A stretch of 64,000 nt of DNA from contig NC_092323.1 of the NCBI RefSeq assembly GCF_036785885.1, forward strand, positions 2,272,501-2,336,500. The letters run 5' to 3'. The translations under genes were made by a program, and so were the position numbers. Positions 44,723 through 54,500 of the stretch are shown piece after piece (the first letter of the stretch is position 1; each line of letters begins with the position of its first letter). Origin of the DNA: Coffea arabica. Its lineage: Eukaryota > Streptophyta > Magnoliopsida > Gentianales > Rubiaceae. Below the pieces are notes generated by a model, which ran no database searches, had not been told where the DNA came from, and worked only from the letters and a program-made list of their open reading frames with translations.

Positions 44723-45172
44723 TTTTCCCACCAACTACGTCGGAATCTGATAACAGAGAGAGAGAGAGAGAGATAGAGAGGGGAATGGAAATGGTGGAGC
44801 CGGAAAAGCGAGGGTTTTAGAGGGCAGCTTGGGGCCGGGGGCGTCGGTGGGGTGGGGTGGGGAGGGGTGGGCTTTGTTTTTTCGGGGAAGGGTCAAATTC
44901 CAAGGGTGGATTGCTATTCAAGAAATTTGCGGACAATCGAAAACCCTACTAATTCTATTGCAATTCTCAGCCCATAATTTCAGTTGGGCTGCGGTGCGGG
45001 TCTCGCCTACCTACTTATGCAATCTTCTATACTTTCTCCCCAAACTAGGAGGCATGAACGCGCTTCGCGCGATAGAAATATAAGATGCCTGCCCAGTTTT
45101 GAACTAATTAAAATAATAATTTATGTAGAAAAGTATATTTTTTAGTATAGGTATTCTGCAAGTCTTTTTTTG

Positions 45173-45232
45173 TCAGCGAATTTTTGTCTTTGGAGGCCAG
45201 AGAAGCTTGAAATACACAAAGTGAAATTCAAT
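45173..45232. repeat. Direct repeat, copy A (57-60 bp)
   Basis: TTTGGAGGCCAGAGAAGCTT followed by GAAATACACAAAGTGAAATTC recurs almost exactly at 46011-46070. The two copies enclose the tandem array at 45594-45850. Confidence 0.85.
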
Positions 45233-45593
45233 AATTTTTCCTAAATTATTGGGTTGCAATCACTTGTTTATGCCAAGTTCTAAATAATTATATACAAATG
45301 AGAGATAAATTTGTTCGTTTCATTATAGTTTTGCTCTGTCTACGTATATTAAATATGTATCTTAATTAAAATAACAAAATGATATTTTGTATTTGTTTGT
45401 CTCGTATTGATACATTTTGTTTCTTAATTTTAAAAAAAGGTTGGCATATTAATAAAGCTTTATAGTTGATCATTTCATGCAAGATTAGATCTTTTGTGAA
45501 ATCTTTTTCGTTCTGGTGTTGGGTGGGATGGAAGAAGTAGGGAGTCAAAAGTTGATGGTGATAGAGACAGCGAGATTGTAATGATTCATTCTA

Positions 45594-45850
45594 AAGTCAT
45601 AAAGAGCTGGTATTTTATTGGAGAATGAATTTATTTTTATTTTATCCGATAAATAAATTTGTTTATGAAAAAATGGGTACTCTGTTCTTATAATGGAGGA
45701 AAGTCATAAAGAACTGGTGTTTTTATTGAAAAACGAATTTATTTTTATTTTATCCAATAAATAACTTTGTTTATGGAAAAATGGGTACTTTGTTCTTATA
45801 ATGGAGGAAAGTCATAAAGAGTTGGTCTTTTATGGAAAAATATGACTTTT
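45594..45850. repeat. Tandem repeat, period 107-108 bp, about 2.4 copies
   Basis: AAGTCATAAAGAGCTGGT starts copy one at 45594, AAGTCATAAAGAACTGGT copy two at 45701 and AAGTCATAAAGAGTTGGT a partial third at 45809. Each full unit contains GAATTTATTTTTATTTTATC and ends in GTTCTTATAATGGAGG. No coding potential. Confidence 0.85.
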
Positions 45851-46010
45851 GTGAAAGTGACCGCGATTTGTTTTATAAAATTATAAACAAAAAATTAGAA
45901 TGAATTTGTTTATTTTGAAAGTTGTATAACGGTCGTTAAACTTCAAATATCCCTTCCTTAAACTTCAAAAAAAAAAAAAAAGAAACTGGGCAGGGCACTC
46001 AAAATCTTCT

Positions 46011-46070
46011 CAACGAATTTTCGTCTTTGGAGGCCAGAGAAGCTTGAAATACACAAAGTGAAATTCAATA
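46011..46070. repeat. Direct repeat, copy B (57-60 bp)
   Basis: Nearly identical to 45173-45232, with a few differences (AACGAATTTTCGTC against AGCGAATTTTTGTC). Outside the repeat the two flanks differ. Confidence 0.85.
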
Positions 46071-47477
46071 AGGCACTTCACATTAAAAATGACATTACTT
46101 GTTTTTGTATATAAAAATGACATTAATTGTTTTGTATATAAGAAGGCATTTTCTTTTAGACACGTTAACAATTATGATATACCCAACACTTTTATAGGTT
46201 ATACAAACGTCATAAAAAGAAAATTAAGATCTAAATTGTGGAACTGATTATAAATTAATTACTGTTGAAAGTATATTTAAACTATTAATCTAATCTAGGA
46301 CGAACACAAAAAAAATGAAAAAGCAATGTGCAAAAAAAAGGAGGTCCAAGAATTGAACTTATTTCAAAAATAATGAACCAAATAAAGAATCAATTTTTGG
46401 AAAGCTCTATAATCTCGCCTTACATTACTTTCAACTTTTTCTCTATATGATTTCTTGATTCTTAACCCCAAAGTCTTTTTCTCCCATCAAGAATGCTTCA
46501 GAAATTATATGATCAATGTTCACTTGTATAGTGTGACTGCTATTCATCAGCGATTGAGTGGGTTTCAACTTCATGAGCTAGGAAAGAACATCTTCCCGAG
46601 CTCCTAATATACCATTTTCACATTGTACCCTTACCATTATTCAACCAATGTTCAAGCAGAAACATCTATCTAAGCAAATAGAACAAAATATGTTCAGAGA
46701 AAGTCACTAACTGCATGGAATACAAAAAAAATACATAACATCATGATCCATAAATACATATAAAAAGAGTAAGGTATATACAAACTGAAATGGCAACAAC
46801 GCTATTACAGAATTTCTGTGCTTGAGTCCTCTAACAACTATAACTACATAATACACATTAACTAAAAAACATCCAATGAAACTGCACTCATAATCAAACG
46901 ACATGAATGCCTAACACAGGACAGCAGATTCCTTCCTCTTTACTGTTTAGCCACATGAACACTCAGTTCAGCATTCTGCAGCAAAAAATCAGAAACATAA
47001 TCATAAAATGCATAAGCATAAATAACCAATGAATTCCTAGTCTGTACACACTATTTATTCAGTCAAAAGCATTCAAAATCATTCAAGAAGAATAAGTGTA
47101 ATCATTCAGAGTCTGTAATCATTTAGCAAGATTTTGATGTGCTAAAAAAGTTAAATGAAATAAAAAGCTTTCATCATGGGCAGATTATTAAGTATATGAA
47201 CTTGGGATGCTCTAAAAGCCAACAATGCTCCATATCCTTTCTTCTAGTGCATACAAACTGAACCAATCTAATAAATAATCATGACAATCATCCAAGTTCA
47301 TTTCATGAAAAGCAATTGTAAGAAAAAGACGAAAAACCATCTACTTAACTCTTTCAAAATTCCTTGATAGATAAATAAGATAAGATAATTCAAAAATTAA
47401 GATAAGACAGATATTTTCTTAAAAAATAATGAAAAAAAGGCTGAAAAAAGAGTACAACAACTCAAGGTATATGCCTA

Positions 47478-48605
47478 ACCTCATTTTTTCTAGGTAAGAT
47501 TTGTTTTTCATGCAAAAGTTCAGCAGAAATACAGCCAACTAACCACATGTCTACTGCCGAATCATATTTCGTAGCTCCAAGAAGCAACTCTGAAGGTCTG
47601 CTCAATACATAGAAGAGTAAATTTTCTTGATTGAAAATTAAGTTATAATATCAAAGACATGGGTCAGCTATAAGGGAAAATCACCATCCATGGTCTGTGG
47701 TTATTGGAGAATGATTATGGTAGTCCAAAATCTGCTAGCTTCAGGTTTCCCTTATATCTATGAGCATACTGGAGCCTGCCAAACCAAAAACCAAAACATA
47801 GTATCATATGCACACCTAAAATCCTAGATAATATGTTTAGAAAAGAATAAAAAAGTTAACCTTTGATATCTGCACGTTATTGAGATGACAGTAGTGAAGA
47901 CCAGTAAGCAGCTACTTCATATAACACAACAAATACATATTATTAGAACAAGTTGAGTGATGGATGCTTTGTTGACAAAAAAAAAGTGATGGATGCTCAT
48001 TATAATGAGTAAATCCTCCTTGTCCAAGGTCACATACATTGATATGTTGAATTGTAAATCTCAATCCAGGACAATCAGCAAGTCCCGTCAAGCTGTGGTC
48101 CATATACCCAAAAATCATGTAAATACTGCCATTGTATCTATTACCTTCTGCATTTCAAAAACAAAATACCATTTTCGATCTCAGTATTTGGGAGTTCAGG
48201 GGCATTGAATTCTTACAGAAACAGGAACCACAAACTTGAAAATTTCTGCACGTCTAGTTACCTTGATTCACTTGCTTATCAACCTCATGATCTGAAAAAG
48301 AAGGATGAGTACCAGGAGAGGCCACAATCTCTTTCAGTTTAATGACATTTTCATGCTACAACTTCCTTAGAATTTTTATTTCATGCATGGCAGTTACAGG
48401 AAACTACAAGAAAAAATTATGAGTGTTCTAAAAAGAGCAGGCATAACCATTTATCCGCTAAGGAAATTAAAATGTCATAAGCTAAGAAAATAAGAAATTG
48501 GGTAGAATAACAACAACCCTTCTTTTTCATTGTCCATGCGTATCTTCTTTAAAGCAACAACTTCTCCAGTTTTGCTTTCTTTGGCCATATATGCTTGGTT
48601 GAAAA
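47478..48605 (-). pseudogene. CDKC-type cyclin-dependent kinase pseudogene
   Basis: Minus-strand blocks in the correct order match plant CDKC (a CDK9-like kinase). They are 48605-48517 (AYMAKESKTGEVVALKKIRM), 48403-48262 (EIKILRKL, a TAG, then HENVIKLKEIVASPG), 48147-48030 (YMDHSLTGLADCPGLRFT), 47915-47862 (QLLTGLHYCHLNNV), 47775-47690 (NLKLADFGL) and 47600-47478 ([16 protein letters not shown]). The blocks are separated by intron-like gaps, some still with AG acceptors, so this is a duplicated gene copy and not a processed one. It lacks the N-terminal GEGTYG loop exon and the C-terminal half. It has an in-frame stop, and HRDIKG of the catalytic loop is lost (VQISKG). DFG remains. It cannot make an active kinase. 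Confidence 0.85.
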
Positions 48606-49935
48606 TTTGAGAGGAAAAAGAAAAATCATGGACTAAAAAGAAAAAATATAAAATAAAAAGATAAAAAAAAGGGAAGCTAAGCATCCCAGAATGATGTGAT
48701 AACAAAAATACAAACAATAATCAAAATTCATGTAACCATCTAAAAGGCACAAGAGAAGGAAACCTTTATAATCATCAAAAGCAAATCTAACAAAACAGAA
48801 CTCAAATCTAAGAGGGGAAGAAAATGAGACAGATAGAAACATAGCAAAATCTTTTGATACAACGAGAGGGGGAGGAGAGAAAGCAGAAGTAGGAGAATGA
48901 GAGAGGTAGGAATGGGAGAAAAGATAGAGGAAGTTTGAGGAAGAAAACTGCTGAAAGCGGTAGATTAGTGGAACATTGAACTGGAAATATTATTGGTCAC
49001 ATAATTACTAACCTTCAACTCAACTGATACTTATCCACATACAATTCCAAATTATTTCATTGATAATGCAACTAATCATTCAACCTAATTATTTCCTCAC
49101 ACAACGAGTAAACCAAGATCTCAAAATTTGAAATATGCATTTCATTTGATGCAAAAAATGAGAAAGAAGAGGAAACCAACAAAAAAAACATCAAACCACC
49201 AAATGCAACAGGCCAAGCTATTAAAAACCAGTAAATTAGACCAAGTGCCCAACACCATTGTCGCCATATTGCGACCAGGAAATGCAAAAACGGAAAACAT
49301 GTACCTCAGGAAACCCTTCGAAAAGTCAATGAATAGCATCCGAACATCGAATCTGCATAGCATCGAGAAATAGTTGAATTAAAGAACTATTTGTACAGTA
49401 TTATCTCAAGCTACAATCCACAATATACCATCAAAATAAACAAGCACTTGCCTCTCCAAGACGATCTCTTGCAACAAATCCTGACGGGCTCAACTGATTA
49501 CATAACACCCATGAATCTCAGCACTATCCTGGCCATGGATTCTTAAACATTGCCAAACCCTATCCATTTCAAACCTGGACAGGATTAATCAAATGAAAAA
49601 ATCAATTTACTCTAATTCAAAAAAAAATTGAAATATTCTTGGTTCTTACCTCATGGCACATGTGCTTTATTTGTTTCCTTGCAAGAACCAAATTTACCAA
49701 AACAGCGCAGCACGGGGAAGAAAAAGAAGAAGAAGAAAGCTGCGGCGGCCGAAGGTTTAAGAGCTTACTGTGGATTAGGGTTCTGCGGAGCCGCCCACGT
49801 TTGGAATGGAAAAGCTTGTTTGAGACCACATTTAATAGAAAATGAGAAATTTGGTAGCCTTCACAAGCCAACGAGAAAAGCAAAATCAAAGGAAAAGAGG
49901 AAAATCACCAAGCTTTAAAAACAAAACGGGTTCAA

Positions 49936-50305
49936 CTGAATGGAGTTGGCAGAAGAAAGCTGAAATTAACCTATTGCTAATGAAAATCATGGAGACTAAG
50001 CAGAAATTAGGTCCAGAAATTAAAATAAAAATAAAAAAAGAAAAGGCAGAGGAGAGGAGGGGCGGCGCTGTCTCTGCAAATGGGAATGATGCTGTAGAGT
50101 AAAGGGAAGGAGGAAAGGGAGTAGCTGAATGGAGTTGGCAGAAGAAAGCAGAAATTAACCTATTGCTAATGAAAATGATGGAGGCTAAGCAGAAATTAGG
50201 TCCAGAAATTATAAAAAAAAAAGGCAGAGGAGAGGAGGGGCGGAGCCGTCTCTGCAAATGGGAATGATGTTGTAGAGTAAAGGGAAGGAGGAAAGGGAGT
50301 AATGG
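49936..50305. repeat. Tandem duplication, unit about 189 bp, two copies
   Basis: CTGAATGGAGTTGGCAGAAG begins copy one at 49936 and copy two at 50125. Both contain TTAACCTATTGCTAATGAAA, GGCAGAGGAGAGGAGGGGCG and TCTGCAAATGGGAATGATG. They differ mainly in the length of an A-rich tract and in a few bases, so the duplication is fairly recent. Confidence 0.88.
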
Positions 50306-51190
50306 AGGTATACGGATAGGGCAAGGGAGAGCAAAGGGGAAAGAAGGGAGAGCAGGAGGAAGAGCGGCGGGAGATAAGATACGATACTCTTAGGGTTAGA
50401 AATTAGAAAAAAAAAAAAAAAGGAGGAGGAGGAAGAGAACCAAACGGTTGGACCCCTGCAACCCAGAGAACGCGAGAGACCGACGATCGATGCTCCTTGC
50501 GTGGTTAGAAGAGAAACGGATATCTTGACAGGCTCTTGTACCAGGGCTAGAGGATAAGAAACAGAGCAACATTGTGCAAAAGAAGGAGAGAGAGAAGGTA
50601 ATGGGAAGAAGGGCATGGGATACCGCCAGATAGAGAAACAAGTCCATTAATGCGGCAGGCAATGCAGCAGAAGGCACATGGGTTACTGTCAGGGGAGAAA
50701 AACAAGAACAAAGCGGAAGCCGTCGCGCAATGCGCGAACAACGTAATGCTCTCAACCCACATGCGCGGCACGTGAGAGGACGACGAAAAACCTCCAGGTC
50801 ACCACAGCTCTTCGCATGTTATCTACTTATGTTGAAAAGAGAGGAGAAAAAAAAAAAAAAAGGCGCTTTACCACCCCCTTTGAATTGATGCCTTTAGGCG
50901 GTTGCTTCACCTCATTAACCCGCCGGAACACCCCCACTTTTTCCTATCTTTTGGGTTACACTTATGAATACGACAGCCCACCAATCTCTCATGTACTAGT
51001 ATTATGTATGGAAACAACTATTATGGTTAGTAATCAGAGTGTTACAACACACTCATTCAATTCAGGAATTGTACGAGTTTCTAACTCCGCTTAATTATAC
51101 ATTCATGGTATATGTAATTGCTAATCTTTTAATAGGAATAGTGTGTAGTCGACATTTGTTTAACTAGTAAAGATATTGGTTGAGATTAAG

Positions 51191-51590
51191 GTGCAAACAA
51201 GCCGAGTCGAGTCAAGTCGAGATTTGGCCTAATCGAGTCGAGCCTCTAGTTAATTTTGTAAAACTCGAACTCGAGTTCGAACTCGACGAGCTCAAAATAT
51301 CAAGCTCGAGATTGAGTTTAAAATAATAATAATAATAATAAATTTATTTTTAAAAAAATAAAAAATAATTATTTATTTTAAAAATAAATAAAATAATAAT
51401 TTTTTAACAAATAATAAAATATTAGGGATATATGTGTAATTTTACTATTAAAATAAATATATATATATAATTGAGTTTAATGTTTTTGAGTTCGAGTTCA
51501 ACTTAATTAGCTCGAGCTTAATATTGACCGAGCTCGAGTCGAGCTCATACTCGAGCCACTCGCGATCGACTCGATTCGTGAATACCCCTA
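51191..51590. repeat. TCGAG-rich MITE-like element
   Basis: The left shoulder has GCCGAGTCGAGTCAAGTCGA and AACTCGAACTCGAGTTCGAA; the right shoulder has GAGCTCGAGTCGAGCTCATA and CGATCGACTCGATTCGTGAA. The left end (GGTGCAAACAAGCCGAG) and the right end (TTCGTGAATACCCC) are in the expected inverted places of a plant element family that begins near GGGTATTCACGA. The centre is A/T-only. The shoulders are full of self-complementary TCGA and GAGCTC and could form strong hairpins. Confidence 0.6.
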
Positions 51591-52013
51591 GTTGAGATGC
51601 TTGCTGTTCAAACTTACGGCCATTTGGACCATTGGCCGTCACTAAAGACTTTAAGTTTTTGTGGGGTGGGAGGTTAAGAATCTAAATCTTACCTTTTATC
51701 ATTTGTCATGTGACTTGCCATTTTAAATGCCTTCTTCTAGATTCATACGGATTCATAGTGCACCTATCTAATCCGATGATGGTTCAGTTTTCATCGATTT
51801 TCCTGTACGTTCAGTTGGACCTTCCATTTAGAATAGGTTAGAGTAACAGTAAAAGTAGGTGTAGAGTAGATAAGCGACGATTAACCTCAAAATAAAAAAT
51901 TTTTTTTGATAGAGACTTGCTATTCTAAGTTTCTAACCATCACAAATACAAAAATGTTAATTAAAAAAATTTGTGAGAACCTTGGACCCCCGCCTGGGAT
52001 AAGGCCCAGGTAG

Positions 52014-52236
52014 CCAAGCCCAATTAATTTTTTTTTTTTTTGGTCAATGCAGTGGGTATCTGGATCCGTGGGCTGGTTACCGTACGATCCAACTAATTCC
52101 ACTGCGTGGCCGGGAGAGGCTGTCCAACATCACCGACCAGGTAAACCCGGGGACTCGATCCCTGGACGTGGCTCTCTCCCAACTAGGACTACAACCACGG
52201 AACCGAACCCGAAGGGCACCAAGCCCAATTAATTTT
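52014..52236 (-). mobile_element. tRNA-related SINE with 18-bp target-site duplication
   Basis: CCAAGCCCAATTAATTTT occurs at 52014-52031 and exactly again at 52219-52236. The 187-bp body between them (52032-52218) reads on the minus strand from GGTGCCCTTCGGGTTCGG, through a B-box-like GGATCGAGTCCCC, to a 3' end TGCATTGACC and a poly(A) tail. The 5' part CCGTGGTTGTAGTCC is in the place of an A box but fits it poorly. The identical duplication suggests a young insertion. Confidence 0.85.
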
Positions 52237-54098
52237 ACCCAGCAAACAATCAACCTCAACTGTACTCTCAGCCACCACTCACCAGCCACTACTGACCCCT
52301 GTCTGGGAGACACTTCAAGAGGCGGAAACACCCCAAAGAGGCAAGCTAGCCATTGGGCGGCGGCGGCGGCTGTGGCTGTTACCAAATTAACTACTAGTAC
52401 GTGGTACTTAATACTCCTTGTTTAGTGACTTGTTTTCATTATTCTCTTATGTTATGATTAGTTACCACTTTTAAGGTACAGAAATATGTGTGTGTCTCAA
52501 ATTTGTTTTGTTGGGGTTATCTGTTTTGATCCTCTGAGCTCCATTCCGCTCAGCGGTAAAAGTGTTAGATGACCTGTTTATATTTCAAAATATATTACTC
52601 CTATCAGTTACTAAACTTAAAACGCCATCATCCCTCTGCTTCTTCTTTTAAAAACGAAAAATGCATTGCAAAATTTCTTCTTGATTTGGATCCTGTGTCT
52701 ACCTGAGGGGCAGAAAAGGGTATGATGGTGCAGAATTGATATGTAGTATCGGAGTTTGTTTATATGTTGGTTTTGTTTTATGGGAGAAGAAGGATACTCT
52801 AGGTAGTTTGCCTTCTTTGATGGAATTTTTCTTTTGGATTTGACTTTGGTAGTTGATAATTGGAAAGCTTCTGAATGTTACATTACATGAAAGGAGGTGG
52901 ATTATTATGCTTTTCCCAACTTTTCTCAGTATGTGACAAATTGATCCTTTCTTGGTTCCTGCTTATCCAGCTAGGAAAATTTTGTTTGACATATGGTCTT
53001 AGTTTTGGGGTGAGCAAACTCTATTGTGATTTTCAATCTCCTCCTTTGCTGTTGTTTTTTGGACCATGTTCACCACGTTGGCGGATCTTTGAATATGAAA
53101 TTGGTTTGTGAATAGAAGTATCCATTGCTCCAGACGCATATCTAAGTGCTAATCACTGGTGTATTACGTAATTGCTAGTGTTCACAAAAATATACAGCTT
53201 GAACTAAGTCGTGTCCAATTGTCCTTGACCGGCTCGTTGTCATTAAACCCCATTCTAATGCTTGCCTTCTGTAACAAATGAATGTACACACTAATCAGCC
53301 TAAACAACCCACCAATTGAACTGCGCATGATAGCTTGGTTTTCCATGCAGCCTATGTCTACCTCTTTTTAGTCCTAAGTTGATTTACCCCCCTTGCTGCT
53401 ATTTGGAGTGCCTCCTTTCTTTTAAACTGATCTTCTGTTTATTTAGCAAAATTACTTCAAGTGGAGTTGGTTGACATGCTACTTCCACAAGTACTACATG
53501 GTTGCTTAAGTGAGCTATGTATTGCTGGTAAATGATGGAGCTTCAGTGCAGAGGACAAAACTGCTGTGGCTGTTGGAATTTATCTTGGTTTATGCAAAAC
53601 TGTTGCTAGTTGGTGTTGGAATTTGGAGGGCGTCATGGATTTCTAGTGATCTGTAAAAGTTCGTCGTAAATTACTTGCAAGGCAGCGACACAATTAGCTC
53701 CAGGTGCTTCGGATCTCGTGGTGAGTGACATCACAAATAAGTGTCGTTGTGGACTCAAAGTCTTTGTCTATCTCCAATTTCCTGGAGATAACACATCATC
53801 TTGTGGCCATCACTGACCTTGAATTGTCCTCTGGAAGAGAGTTAAAGTAGAATAGTATGGCTTTTGCAAGCTAGAGTGAGCAAAAGACCTACGATTGATG
53901 CCTCTAGGCAGTGTTGGTCCCCATAATCATTTGCATTGGAGTGTTATGCAGGCTAAACAGCACATATTGTTGGCCTCACCTTCACAGAACACTTGACTTC
54001 ATTATAGATCATGGGATAATTAAGAGAAACAAATGTGTAAGCATGGGTCTGCTTCATTCATCCTTGTAATTATTGTTGTTGGTGCAACAGGAAAAGAC

Positions 54099-54500
54099 AT
54101 GTCAGCAAATTATTTTAGAGCATTACAAAGTGTTGGTATCCCCAAGGAGGTGGTTGGAGTGGGGGGCTGCCGAAAATTTTCTGCTGGGGGTGGCAAAGCA
54201 AGGAAGGGCTCTAAAGGTGGTGGGGCTGGTGATGCTCCAAAGGAATCAATGCTCAGTAAAGAAGTCAAATCCACTACAGTTGTTGGTGCCACTATTCTCA
54301 AGAATGGAACAGACCCAAAACTCTTGCCAGATGCAGAATACCCTGATTGGCTGTCATACCTGGTTGACAAACGCCCAGTACTCAGCGAGCTAAGAAGGAA
54401 AGACATAGAAATTCTTCCTTGCGAGGACCTAAAACGTTTTGTCAAACTGGACAATCGAGCAAGGATCAAGGAAAATAACTCCATCACAGCCAAGAATTGA
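54099..54500 (+). CDS. Mitochondrial large ribosomal subunit protein mL54
   Basis: It is a small protein of the mitochondrial ribosome, MRPL54 in animals and MRPL37 in yeast. The ATG at 54099 gives 133 aa. Residues 1-35 (MSANYFRALQSVGIPKEVVG and following) are basic and hydroxyl-rich as in a mitochondrial presequence. A Gly/Lys-rich stretch follows (ARKGSKGGGAGDAPK), then the conserved core KEVKSTTVVGATIL, LPDAEYPDWLSYLVDKRP, LSELRRKDIE and the end RFVKLDNRARIKENNS. The frame stays open to an upstream ATG at 54033, which would add FILVIIVVG; I prefer 54099 because a possible acceptor (GGTGCAACAG) ends at 54090 and the shorter start matches the family. A leader exon upstream is likely. Identity rests on remembered similarity and is good; the start is less sure. 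Confidence 0.88.
   Translation: MSANYFRALQSVGIPKEVVGVGGCRKFSAGGGKARKGSKGGGAGDAPKESMLSKEVKSTTVVGATILKNGTDPKLLPDAEYPDWLSYLVDKRPVLSELRRKDIEILPCEDLKRFVKLDNRARIKENNSITAKN

Larger units (their letters stand above)
44723..47477. other. Region upstream of prohibitin up to the CDKC relic
   Basis: It starts with the prohibitin 5' UTR, a GA repeat at about 44755-44780 and a G-rich segment to 44900. Then follow AT-rich DNA, two separated copies of a 57-base segment (45173-45232 and 46011-46070) and a 107-base tandem array at 45594-45850. From 46100 to 47477 nothing is recognised. A short open frame at 46917-46980 (minus) looks like a possible terminal exon but matches nothing I know. Confidence 0.55.
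48606..54098. other. Region between the CDKC relic and mL54
   Basis: It holds AT-rich unrecognised DNA (48606-49900), a 189-bp tandem duplication at 49936-50305, a purine-rich stretch to 50800, the TCGAG-rich element at 51191-51590, the SINE with its duplicated target at 52014-52236, and then about 1.8 kb that probably contains the mL54 promoter and a non-coding leader. A GC-rich piece at 52280-52400 (GGCGGCGGCGGCGG) could be the first leader exon. No other coding gene was recognised. Confidence 0.5.

Noticed and set aside
43853-44776. 307-codon plus-strand frame across the prohibitin gene
   Set aside because: It is the antisense shadow of a conserved 279-aa prohibitin; GC-rich codons in that gene keep the opposite strand open.
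45173-46070. The two 57-bp direct repeats as LTRs of a small retroelement
   Set aside because: They lack TG...CA ends, a primer-binding site, a polypurine tract and any coding sequence, and are far too short.
52032-52218. tRNA-like motifs as a true tRNA gene
   Set aside because: No cloverleaf can be formed, the A box is poor, and the poly(A) tail and target duplications show a SINE.
54033-54098. Upstream ATG for mL54 at 54033
   Set aside because: It adds a hydrophobic stretch that I do not know from the family, and a possible splice acceptor ends at 54090; the shorter start gives a normal mitochondrial presequence.
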